From Acidothermus sp. (lineage in GTDB: Bacteria > Actinomycetota > Actinomycetes > Acidothermales > Acidothermaceae), in contig JAIMAI010000015.1 of the NCBI GenBank assembly GCA_023512015.1, forward strand, positions 1-48,911: a stretch of 48,911 nucleotides of DNA, in the 5' to 3' direction. Each line of letters opens with the position of its first letter. Positions within the stretch are counted from its first letter, which is position 1. A program made the position numbers and the translations under genes. The notes beneath the pieces were generated by a model. It was not told the origin of the DNA and did no database searches. It saw only the letters and a program-made list of their open reading frames with translations. This document shows, piece by piece, positions 1-7,373 of this stretch.

Positions 1-28
1 CACCTGCACCCCCCACTAACAAAACCCA

Positions 29-56
29 GGCGTCGGCTTGTGGAAATGCCGACGCC
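29..56. other. Perfect 8-bp inverted repeat (hairpin)
   Basis: GGCGTCGG at 29-36 is exactly repeated in inverse at 49-56 with a 12-base loop. It lies just before a second, stronger hairpin. No T-run follows on either strand, so it may be part of a tandem termination region of a gene outside the window; this is inference. Confidence 0.6.
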
Positions 57-66
57 CTACCAGACC

Positions 67-110
67 GGGGCCGCTCAGGAACGGCCGCCTACCCCGTCCT
101 GAGCGGCCCC
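67..110. terminator. Strong 14-bp hairpin, probable terminator
   Basis: A 14-base perfect inverted repeat (67-80 and 97-110, arms GGGGCCGCTCAGGA and its complement) encloses a 16-base loop. The arms are GC-rich and are followed on the plus strand by a weakly T-rich stretch. It sits between the window edge and a consensus promoter at 165-194, which fits a transcription terminator closing an upstream unit. Confidence 0.65.
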
Positions 111-164
111 TCTGCCTGTCTGCTGACGCCCTTCGACCCGAATCCACATGACGGCGCGGCGTAC

Positions 165-194
165 TTGACACCTCGATGACGCCACCGCTACGAT
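165..194 (+). promoter_or_regulatory. Consensus sigma-70-type promoter
   Basis: TTGACA at 165-170 and TACGAT at 189-194 are separated by 18 bases. A start near 201 would give a leader of about 40 bases to the small ORF at 241 and about 110 bases to the gene at 312. This is the best -35/-10 pair seen in the window. Confidence 0.75.
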
Positions 195-240
195 CCCCCA
201 CACTTGGAATCTCGAACTTTTCGGATCTTCCGGAGGATAC

Positions 241-315
241 GTGCCGAACACCAGCGTGCTCGAGATCGTGTGTTTTGCCGCCCCCGCTAGTAGCGCACAG
301 GGCTTCGAGATATGA
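241..315 (+). CDS. 24-residue leader ORF, coupled to the next gene
   Basis: A GTG at 241 follows GGAGGA at 232-237 and opens a 24-codon frame that ends in TGA at 313-315. That stop overlaps the ATG at 312 as ATGA, the usual arrangement for translational coupling. The gene at 312 has no clear ribosome-binding site of its own. The peptide is VPNTSVLEIVCFAAPASSAQ followed by GFEI; it has no recognisable domain. Either it is a real leader peptide, or ribosomes loaded here simply deliver initiation to the downstream gene. The spacing from the Shine-Dalgarno sequence to GTG is short (4 bases). Confidence 0.45.
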   Translation: MPNTSVLEIVCFAAPASSAQGFEI

Positions 316-1433
316 AGCTGGGGCTGCTCGGCAGAATCCCGGCGAGGGTCACGGGGATTGCCGCCGGTGTCGTGATCGTCGGCTTGGCCGGGTTTCTCGT
401 CACCCGAAACAACCCGTCCGCAGCTCCACCGCCTCCCCCGTCCGACGCGCCGCGCTTCATGCTGATGGGCGCCGACAGTCACGGAGTGGTTCTGCAGGAT
501 TTTCCGGGCCGCGTTCTGTTCGGCAAAGACCTATCTGATCATCTCCGTTGGAGTTTCTCGGCACCCGAAGGAGGAGCCGGTCTCGGACTGTGTCTGAGCT
601 CGTGCCCCGATGCCGTCTTCTCCTCATCCGGTGCAACGTTGGGCGTTCCGGAGAAGCCAGATCCACCCGTCCTCTGGATCATCCAAGGCCGTCAGCAGAC
701 GGAGCCATCGGGGATACCCGGCAAAGGCCCTGGTAAGACGCTTGTGTACGGCGCGGTTGATCCCACACTTGCGATCCTCGGTCAAGCCGACGAACGAGGA
801 AGCGCGCGCCTGGAGCTCCGCGCACCCCACGTGGCGCCGCTCCATGTGCCGATTCCCGACCTGGCCGTATCGGTCTATGCCGACAAGCAGCTCGAGCATG
901 CGTTGCTCATCGTGCCGAGCGCCGACGAGACTCCGAGCCGAATCACCTGGTTTCTCCGTGACGACAAGGGGTGGCACGTAGCGGCTCAAGGTCGCGCGAA
1001 GGCGTCGTACGCTTACCTGTCTCCAGACGGAAAATGGGCGATTCTTGCGCTGCCGAGCGATGCGGCTCTCGTACAATTCGGCAGCTTTTCCGGGAACTCG
1101 GTACCCGGTCACGTCCTATCGGCAACCTTTTCTGAGATTGGCCCCATTATCGAAATCACCTCGGAAGATGGGCAGAAGATAGACATTCGCCAATACGGCG
1201 TCGACGGACAGGTTGTCTGGTCTTTTCCAATGAGCAGTCTTCCCACACCGATCGCCCGTGCTGCCCCCGACAGCGGACTCGTGGCCATCCGATCCGGCAA
1301 GCGTTGCACGGTGCTCGACCGGCACGGCAAGGAGATTTTCACCACGGATGCGGCAGATTGTGCGATCGTCGGGGCGGATCAAGTCGTGGTGGTCTCCCTC
1401 GACGGACACGTCAGCGTGAGAAAGGCTGGGTGA
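312..1433 (+). CDS. Membrane-anchored extracytoplasmic protein of unknown function
   Basis: The 373-residue product begins with a basic stretch and one hydrophobic segment (about residues 14-32), then a run of prolines (about 36-43) and a long, probably extracytoplasmic domain rich in beta-strand-like segments with repeated Asp-Gly turns. A beta-propeller or similar fold is possible, but I do not recognise a family. The ATG at 312 overlaps the stop of the leader ORF, and the TGA at 1431-1433 shares a base with the ATG of the ABC ATPase gene (TGATG). It is therefore the first large gene of an ABC transporter operon and may be a substrate-binding or accessory component. Confidence 0.8.
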   Translation: MKLGLLGRIPARVTGIAAGVVIVGLAGFLVTRNNPSAAPPPPPSDAPRFMLMGADSHGVVLQDFPGRVLFGKDLSDHLRWSFSAPEGGAGLGLCLSSCPDAVFSSSGATLGVPEKPDPPVLWIIQGRQQTEPSGIPGKGPGKTLVYGAVDPTLAILGQADERGSARLELRAPHVAPLHVPIPDLAVSVYADKQLEHALLIVPSADETPSRITWFLRDDKGWHVAAQGRAKASYAYLSPDGKWAILALPSDAALVQFGSFSGNSVPGHVLSATFSEIGPIIEITSEDGQKIDIRQYGVDGQVVWSFPMSSLPTPIARAAPDSGLVAIRSGKRCTVLDRHGKEIFTTDAADCAIVGADQVVVVSLDGHVSVRKAG

Positions 1434-2188
1434 TGCGGGAAACCCTGAAGTCGCCCGTGGCTCCTTCAGCAGACAGCCGACGGAGCGATGTCGCGGTGGA
1501 AGCCCGCGGGATCCGGCGGCGGTATGCCGGAGGCGGAGGTGTCGGGCCACTCGACTTCACCGTGCGAGCGGGAACGGTGACCGGTCTGGTCGGAGCCAAC
1601 GGCGCCGGCAAGACCACCCTGCTGCGGCTCATCACCGGCCTCTTGGAGAAAGACGGCGGTGAGCTGTTCGTCTGGGGGAAGGCCGTACAGGTAGGTAAGC
1701 CGGACCCCGACATCGGGGCGATGATCGAAGAGCCGGCTTTCTATCGTTGGGCCACCGGTGAACAGAACCTCAAGCTCGCCGCCGCCGGTCGCCGCGAGCG
1801 TGAATCGCGCATCGCCGCCGTGCTCGACGAAGTCGGTCTTGCGGAGGCGGCGAACCAGCGCGTAGCGACGTATTCGCAGGGTATGCGTCAGCGGCTGGGT
1901 CTGGCCCGCGCGCTGCTCGGTGATCCGAAACTCCTCGTACTCGACGAGCCGACCAACGGTCTCGACCCGCACGGAGTGCGCTGGTTCCGACGCTTCGTCC
2001 GGGCCCGGGCCGACGAAGGAGCCGCGGTCGTGGTTTCCTCTCATCTGCTTGCCGAGATGCGGCTCATGGCGGACCACGTCATCGTCATCGTTGCAGGCAA
2101 TTGCGTTGCCACGCTCGACACGGCCCAACTAGAGGATCGCCCGGGCGCCCTCGAAGAGGCATATTTCCAGCTCCTGGAGATGGAGTAG
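1433..2188 (+). CDS. ABC transporter ATP-binding protein
   Basis: This 251-residue protein is the ATPase subunit of an ABC exporter-type system. Walker A (GANGAGKT) lies at about residues 54-61, the signature (SQGMR) at about 148-152, Walker B with the catalytic Glu (LLVLDEP) at about 167-173, and the switch His in SSHL at about 204. The strong single-domain match to the CcmA/drug-export group and the two permease genes that follow support export or membrane-associated transport. The start at 1433 overlaps the previous stop; a longer reading frame from 1304 would add 43 residues of overlap sequence without family similarity. The substrate is unknown. Confidence 0.93.
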   Translation: MRETLKSPVAPSADSRRSDVAVEARGIRRRYAGGGGVGPLDFTVRAGTVTGLVGANGAGKTTLLRLITGLLEKDGGELFVWGKAVQVGKPDPDIGAMIEEPAFYRWATGEQNLKLAAAGRRERESRIAAVLDEVGLAEAANQRVATYSQGMRQRLGLARALLGDPKLLVLDEPTNGLDPHGVRWFRRFVRARADEGAAVVVSSHLLAEMRLMADHVIVIVAGNCVATLDTAQLEDRPGALEEAYFQLLEME

Positions 2189-2193
2189 CACCG

Positions 2194-3453
2194 GTGCGTC
2201 CGGGGGAAGACCAAATTCGATCGCTCAGGACCGCAGGCAGAGTCCTGATCTGGCGCCGTTGGCCGCTTGCGGTCTTCACCCTTGTCGCGCTTCTGCCGAT
2301 TTCGCAAATCGTCGGTATTCGCGCCGGAAGTACGGAGTCCCTCGGGGTCAACTACGTCGTCGCGACTTGCATGAGCGGCCTCATTCTCAGCATCAGTTTT
2401 CTCGTGCCGACCCTGACCGCATTCCTCCTTGCCGAACGCCATGAATCGGGCCTTTCCCGGCAAGCCCTTCTCGACGGCTGGACGCTTCCCGCACAGACGC
2501 GTGCCTTCGCGACCTGTGTGGGCATGGGTTCGCTGCTGGCGTCGTGGGGGAGCATCGGCGTGCTCGCTCTCACGGCGTGGATCGACACCAGGATCACACC
2601 ATCTGCCGATTTGACGCCCGTGTCAGGGACGTGGGTCCTTTCCCAGACGCTCGTAGGGCTTCCGGTCATGGTCGCAGGATCCGTCGTCCTCGGAGTAGGG
2701 ACGACACGGTACTGGCGGACGCGGGCCGGAGCCGTGGGCGCTGCCTTGGGCCTTGCGGCGTTGCCGGATTTACTCGTCGTCGTTGGCGTCTCGCCGGTTA
2801 TTCGAAAAATCGCTGCCGTAACACCCCTTGGGGCCCTTGAGACCATTGTCGGGCATCCCCCAGGCGGTGCCCGTATAGGAACGATTCCCGCTGCCGCGCT
2901 CTTCCTGCTCACCCTGACGGCGGTTTGGTCGATCGCACGGGGAAAAGCACTCGACCCCCCACAGAAACGACGTCCCGGGACTGCGTCGCCGTCACTCCCG
3001 CAGCGGCGCCGCCGACAGAGGCGTCCTCTCCTCGCGATGAGCACGTGCTGTGCCGCGGCAGCCGTCACGTTCGGCGCCCTCGTCCCCGTCGCATTGCGCG
3101 ACCAAGTACCGTGGCGCATGCGCCCTACGTGGCTCGCCGACAAAGCCGACCACCGCACCTCGTACGATGTGGCCAAGTATTTCATCGACGCGGTCCGCAA
3201 TGGGGACGTCGCGACTGCCGGCCGGTGGACGGAGGGCGCGGTCGACGACATACTCGGCCCGTTCGTCAAGAAAATTCGAAGTGCGCAGCAGATTTCCTAT
3301 ACGCTATCCGAGCTTTCGGAGAATCCAGGTCAAGTACAGGTCTCGTTCGACGATGCGCTGATCATCTACGTCTGCGAAATTCGTACCCAAGGGGGTTGGC
3401 GTATCACAGCCATACGCTCGGATGGGAATTGCCCGGATGCGCAGATCGAATAA
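2194..3453 (+). CDS. ABC-2 type permease with extra C-terminal domain
   Basis: The product has 419 residues from a GTG at 2194, five bases after the ATPase stop and preceded by GGAG within the end of that gene. Roughly six hydrophobic segments occupy residues 20-260. After a basic linker comes one more hydrophobic segment (about 290-310) and then a soluble domain of about 100 residues. The soluble part (a Tyr-Phe-Ile-Asp-Ala-Val helix, a Thr-Ala-Gly-Arg-Trp segment, then strands ending near Trp-Arg-Ile-Thr) looks like a small NTF2-like or DUF4878-like fold placed outside the membrane. That domain call is tentative. It pairs with the ATPase and the following permease. Confidence 0.8.
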   Translation: MRPGEDQIRSLRTAGRVLIWRRWPLAVFTLVALLPISQIVGIRAGSTESLGVNYVVATCMSGLILSISFLVPTLTAFLLAERHESGLSRQALLDGWTLPAQTRAFATCVGMGSLLASWGSIGVLALTAWIDTRITPSADLTPVSGTWVLSQTLVGLPVMVAGSVVLGVGTTRYWRTRAGAVGAALGLAALPDLLVVVGVSPVIRKIAAVTPLGALETIVGHPPGGARIGTIPAAALFLLTLTAVWSIARGKALDPPQKRRPGTASPSLPQRRRRQRRPLLAMSTCCAAAAVTFGALVPVALRDQVPWRMRPTWLADKADHRTSYDVAKYFIDAVRNGDVATAGRWTEGAVDDILGPFVKKIRSAQQISYTLSELSENPGQVQVSFDDALIIYVCEIRTQGGWRITAIRSDGNCPDAQIE

Positions 3454-4231
3454 ACAGAGACCCGAACAGTGGGAATCTCGCCTGGCCCTTTGGCTTCGCG
3501 GCGAGGCCGCCACCACATTGGTGCGTCCCGCTACGCAGGGTGTGATCCTTTTGACGTTCGCGGTCGGTGTGGTAGCAGCCGGCATTCCGACCGGCTTTCT
3601 CGCCCACCACGACGGTGCAGGAGTGTTGGGAGGCATGAGCTGGGCGTTGCAGGCAGCGATGGCTGCACTGCCCGTGACCCTCATCATCACGGTCACCGCC
3701 GGTGTTGCAGGTGCCTACGAAAGCGGCATCATGAGGGAACACTTCCTCGCGGGGGTGCGACCCTTGCATGCGACCCTCGTGGGCCTCTGGGGCGCCGGTG
3801 TGGCCACTCTGCTTGCCGATATCGCGGCACTGGTCGGGGGAGCCGTCGCCGGTGCAGCCGACGCCCTGCGGCAACACTCGCCGGTGTTGGGGACGTGGGC
3901 ATCACTCCCACTCCCCACGATCAGCCTGCTCACCGCGGCCGTCGCTTTCTCCCTCTGCGCAGCACTCGCAACGGTGCTCCGGAGGCGGGCTCTCGCTGGC
4001 TCGGTCGCCATTCTGATCCTCGCGCTGCAGCCCGTCATCGCAGCAACCGCACGTAGTTCGGATGTCCTTCGATGGATCGCGACGATCCTGCCCTTGCAGC
4101 TCACCCTCCCGCGCGTGGCGGCGATGTGGTACGCGGTACCGGTCTCGACCACGACCCGGCTCGCTGTCGCCGGTGCCTGGATCGTTCTCGGTTGTTTTGC
4201 GGTGAAATCTGCAGCAAATCGCCGGTTGTGA
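3422..4231 (+). CDS. ABC transporter permease-like membrane protein
   Basis: A 269-residue protein with about six hydrophobic segments, consistent with a second membrane subunit for the ATPase at 1433. It overlaps the end of the preceding permease gene by 32 bases. ATG 3422 and ATG 3437 are both possible starts and neither has a strong Shine-Dalgarno sequence, so translational coupling is likely. There is no clear sequence motif beyond the membrane pattern, and the role is inferred from position. It ends only six bases before the convergent stop of the AI-2E family gene. Confidence 0.75.
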   Translation: MGIARMRRSNKQRPEQWESRLALWLRGEAATTLVRPATQGVILLTFAVGVVAAGIPTGFLAHHDGAGVLGGMSWALQAAMAALPVTLIITVTAGVAGAYESGIMREHFLAGVRPLHATLVGLWGAGVATLLADIAALVGGAVAGAADALRQHSPVLGTWASLPLPTISLLTAAVAFSLCAALATVLRRRALAGSVAILILALQPVIAATARSSDVLRWIATILPLQLTLPRVAAMWYAVPVSTTTRLAVAGAWIVLGCFAVKSAANRRL

Positions 4232-4237
4232 GGCCGG

Positions 4238-5539
4238 TCAGCGGTCTTCGCCGTCCGTTCCGAACTCCGCGGGATCCTCCGCGGCGCGATTCACGACCTT
4301 CGCGGCGTTCGCCGTCCCCTTCGGTCCTTCGCCGCCGGGCCGAGGGGCAGCCTCTGAAACGAAATCCGACGGCACATCGATGCGCGGCGCCCACAAATGG
4401 GGCCACGCTGACTTCACCATGGCGAGCACGGGAACGGCCACAATCGCGCCGATGATGCCGCCCAGCACCGTGCCGGCGGCCAGTGCTAGTGCGACCGCCA
4501 GCGGATGCAGCCGGACGGCGCGGCCCATGATGAAGGGCTGCAGCAAGTGCCCCTCGACCTGGTGTTCGACGACGAGAATGACGAGCAGGATGATGCCGGC
4601 TACCAGTCCCTGCGTCCCGAGGGTCACGAAAACCGATAAGCCGCCGCCTACCAGCACCCCAACCAGCGGGATGAAACTCGTGATGAAAGTGATGACCGCA
4701 AGCGGCGCGACCAGCGGCACGTGCAGCACCAACAGAGAAATCGCCATCACCACGGCATGGAAGCTCGCGATGAGGACGCTCCCGCGGATGTAGCCGGAGA
4801 GCGTCTGCCACGCGGCACGCGCGGCGACGTCCACTCGCCGGGCGGTCGGGGGGCGCAGGGGCAGCAGCAGGAATTGCCAAATCCGTTCCCCCTCGTAGAG
4901 CAGGAAGAACGTGGTGAAAGCGGTGAGGATGAGCCCGGCTCCGATTTCACCGGCGACGCTCGCGCCGCTCACGACTTCGCTGACCAACAGGCCGCGATGC
5001 GACTTGAGCGCGTCGACGATCTGCTGCTGGTAATCCTTGAGATTCGTCGACCGCAGATGGAGCGGACCGGTGGCGAGCCAATGGCGCACCTTGTCCGCGG
5101 TCGCCGACAAATCGCTGACCAGGGTGTGCCATTCCACCGTCGTCCGATACACGACGGCCGCCCCCACGCCGAAGACGACGATAAGCGCGATGAGGAACGT
5201 CGCCCACGTCGCGACCAGCCGCGGCAGGCCACGACGCTCCAACCGTAGGCACAGCGGGCGCAGCAGGGCGGTCATCACCATTGCGCCGAGAAATGGCAGG
5301 ACGACGATTTGCACCCGCACCAGGAACCGCAGCACGAAATACGCCACGATCCCACTGACCAGCAACCGCCACGACCATGCGCCGGCGGTCCGCAACCAGT
5401 GCGGGACCTCCACCCCGGCAGCAGCCTCCCCCTCGGTGAGGCTGTCGCGGGTAGACGGGAAGAGGTCTGCCGCCCCACCCTCGGAAGTCGGCGTCCTCGA
5501 TCGAGCGGTCCCCGCTCGAGTCGTCGGCGGCGTGGCCAT
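4238..5539 (-). CDS. AI-2E family transporter
   Basis: The 433-residue membrane protein has paired N-terminal hydrophobic segments, a soluble stretch (about residues 120-200) and a C-terminal group of segments holding conserved stretches such as PLVAPLAVITFITSFIPLVG and the Glu-His-Gln-Val-Glu-Gly-His-Leu-Leu-Gln-Pro motif typical of the PerM/AI-2E exporter family. Members export small molecules or act as ion antiporters; the substrate here is unknown. The ATG at 5539 has AAGGGAG upstream; starting at 5596 would add 19 residues with no support. It lies directly downstream of the hopanoid operon on the same strand, with a hairpin at 5596-5635 between them. Confidence 0.9.
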   Translation of the reverse strand: MATPPTTRAGTARSRTPTSEGGAADLFPSTRDSLTEGEAAAGVEVPHWLRTAGAWSWRLLVSGIVAYFVLRFLVRVQIVVLPFLGAMVMTALLRPLCLRLERRGLPRLVATWATFLIALIVVFGVGAAVVYRTTVEWHTLVSDLSATADKVRHWLATGPLHLRSTNLKDYQQQIVDALKSHRGLLVSEVVSGASVAGEIGAGLILTAFTTFFLLYEGERIWQFLLLPLRPPTARRVDVAARAAWQTLSGYIRGSVLIASFHAVVMAISLLVLHVPLVAPLAVITFITSFIPLVGVLVGGGLSVFVTLGTQGLVAGIILLVILVVEHQVEGHLLQPFIMGRAVRLHPLAVALALAAGTVLGGIIGAIVAVPVLAMVKSAWPHLWAPRIDVPSDFVSEAAPRPGGEGPKGTANAAKVVNRAAEDPAEFGTDGEDR

Positions 5540-5595
5540 GGGGTGTCGAGCTCCCTTCGGCGGTGATCTACTTGTCGGTGCCGGACCCCTCGGCA

Positions 5596-5635
5596 CGCGG
5601 GTGAGCCACCGCCGCGGAGCGGCTCACGACCCGCG
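5596..5635 (-). terminator. Hairpin at the end of the hopanoid operon
   Basis: CGCGG plus GTGAGCC (5596-5607) pairs with GGCTCAC (5621-5627) and CCGCG (5631-5635), with a three-base bulge. The hpnH stop codon (5624-5626) lies in the stem. There is no T-run after it on the minus strand, so it could slow or partly terminate transcription before the AI-2E gene. Confidence 0.4.
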
Positions 5636-6628
5636 AAGGGCCCTCAGGGACTCCTTGAGCGAGCTCATCGTCGCGAGGACGGCGCTCGGTTCGTACCCGC
5701 AGTGTGCCATGCAATTCGCGCAGCGGGGATCCTTGCCACGCCCGTACTTCGACCAGTCGGTGGTCTCGATGAGCTCTTGGTAGGTCTTGGCGTAACCGTC
5801 GCTCATCAGGTAGCACGGCCGTTGCCAACCGAAAAGCGAGTAGCTCGGAATGCCCCAGGCCGTGCAAGCGAAGTCGACCTTTCCTTCGAGGAAGTCGAGG
5901 AACAGCGGCGAGTGGTTGAGGCGCCACCGCTTACGGCGTCCGTCGGCGAAGGCCTTGCGGAACAGTTCGCGGGTCTCCTCCACGCCGAGGAAATGCTCCT
6001 GATCCGGAGCTTTCTCGTACGCGTACGCCGGCGAGATCATCATGTGGTCGACTTTGAGCTCGTCGTTGAGGAAGTTCAACACGTCGATGACGGTTTGCGG
6101 GGTGTCCGTGTTGAAGAACGTCGTATTCGTCATGACCCGGAAGCCACGGCGTTGCGCCTCTTTGATGGCCTCGACGGCTTCCGCGAAGACCCCCTTCTTC
6201 GCCACCGACGCGTCGTGACGCTCCTCCAGTCCGTCGATGTGGACCGCCCACGCGAAATACGGCGACGGTTTGAAAAGGTCGAGTTTCTTGCGCATGAGCA
6301 GCGCATTCGTGCAGAGATACACGAATTTCTTCCGCTTCACCAGTTCCCGGACGATGACGTCGATTTGCGGGTGCATGAGCGGTTCCCCGCCCGCGATGGA
6401 GACCATCGGCGCCCCCGATTCCTCAATGGCTGCGACGGCCTGCTCCACGGGCATCCGCTGCTTGAGAACCGTGTGGGGATGCTGAATCTTTCCGCACCCT
6501 TCGCATTTCAGATTGCAGGCGAACAGCGGCTCCAACTCGACGAGCAGCGGGAACTTCTCCCGGCCGCGCAATTTCTGCTTGAGCAGGTATGCCCCGATTC
6601 GGATGCTCTGCCGCAGTGGTATGGCCAT
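5624..6628 (-). CDS. hpnH: Adenosyl-hopene transferase HpnH (radical SAM)
   Basis: HpnH joins the 5'-deoxyadenosyl group of S-adenosylmethionine to hopene, the first step of side-chain extension to C35 hopanoids. The 334-residue product has the radical SAM cluster motif CNLKCEGC at about residues 34-41, a following glycine-rich SAM-binding SIAGGEPL near 97-104, and a further group of Cys residues near the C-terminus (CANCMAHCG). Length and the N-terminal MAIPLRQSIRIGAYLLKQKL are typical of HpnH. The ATG at 6628 has GAGAAGGG upstream. It is the last hopanoid gene of the operon, 85 bases after hpnG. Confidence 0.96.
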   Translation of the reverse strand: MAIPLRQSIRIGAYLLKQKLRGREKFPLLVELEPLFACNLKCEGCGKIQHPHTVLKQRMPVEQAVAAIEESGAPMVSIAGGEPLMHPQIDVIVRELVKRKKFVYLCTNALLMRKKLDLFKPSPYFAWAVHIDGLEERHDASVAKKGVFAEAVEAIKEAQRRGFRVMTNTTFFNTDTPQTVIDVLNFLNDELKVDHMMISPAYAYEKAPDQEHFLGVEETRELFRKAFADGRRKRWRLNHSPLFLDFLEGKVDFACTAWGIPSYSLFGWQRPCYLMSDGYAKTYQELIETTDWSKYGRGKDPRCANCMAHCGYEPSAVLATMSSLKESLRALRGS

Positions 6629-6713
6629 TTTCGCTACCCTTCTCGCGATCCGCTTCGGCTCCTCGCCCGACGTTGCGTTGCGGTCGGCAGGAGTCGGGCC
6701 TCTGTGGATCTCG

Positions 6714-7373
6714 TCATCTCGACGCTACCGGAACCGCCTGCGCGGTGGTGACCCCTAGGGCCTCGGTCGTCGCGGCGGCCGCAGTGCGCAGGGCCCGTGC
6801 CAGGCGCCGTCCGTGGGCCAGCGCGGCCCCCGTGATCCCGACGCCCACGGTGTCGGCGACGACCCGGACGACGACCACGCCGCCGGTCGGCCGTGCAAGG
6901 GCGACCGGCGCGGCCTCCATGTCCACCACTACGGCCCCCATCGCGGCCAGCCGCCCGCGGTCACGGCCTGTGATCAGGGACCATACCGTGACCAGCGGGC
7001 CGACGCCCGCGACCAGTCCGGCCTCTCGGAGCTGGACCAACACGGCGTCCCGCAGCGGCCGGGGGGTCGTCTCGATCACCGAACCGTGATCGTCACGAAG
7101 TTCCGAAGCGACGACGACGTCGCCAGGACGCAAGCCGGGGATGAGCCCTCCGCCGTACCCGAGGATCACCACAGGGCCCGGGTGAGCGCTCACCTTGCGG
7201 AGGGTGTCGTCGTCGCGTAGCCGAGCCGCCCGCATTCCGATCACGAGCGGGGGCGGTGAGCCCCCTATGATCACCGCCTCGATCCGCAGCGCCGCCAGGA
7301 GCAGCGGGGAATGGGGAGGCGACAGCGGAGAATGGGCGGGCGAAAGCGCCGTGAGCAGCAGGGGACCGGTCAT
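6714..7373 (-). CDS. hpnG: Hopanoid nucleoside phosphorylase HpnG
   Basis: HpnG removes adenine from adenosylhopane, leading to ribosylhopane and then bacteriohopanetetrol. The 219-residue protein belongs to the purine nucleoside phosphorylase family: GYGGGLIPGLRPGDVVVAS near residues 72-90 and the nucleoside-binding VDMEAAPVA at about 150-158 are visible. The N-terminus contains a short imperfect repeat of Ser-Pro-x-His-Ser-Pro. The start overlaps the shc stop by four bases (ATGA), so the two genes are coupled. The sequence is shorter and more Val/Ala-rich than most nucleosidases, as is normal for HpnG. Confidence 0.88.
   Translation of the reverse strand: MTGPLLLTALSPAHSPLSPPHSPLLLAALRIEAVIIGGSPPPLVIGMRAARLRDDDTLRKVSAHPGPVVILGYGGGLIPGLRPGDVVVASELRDDHGSVIETTPRPLRDAVLVQLREAGLVAGVGPLVTVWSLITGRDRGRLAAMGAVVVDMEAAPVALARPTGGVVVVRVVADTVGVGITGAALAHGRRLARALRTAAAATTEALGVTTAQAVPVASR

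Noticed and set aside
5037..5783. Long plus-strand open frame opposite the AI-2E gene (also 4721-5248 and 5702-6751)
   Set aside because: Low-complexity Arg/Ser/Thr-rich translations, antisense to clear AI-2E and hpnH genes; typical shadow frames in high-GC DNA.
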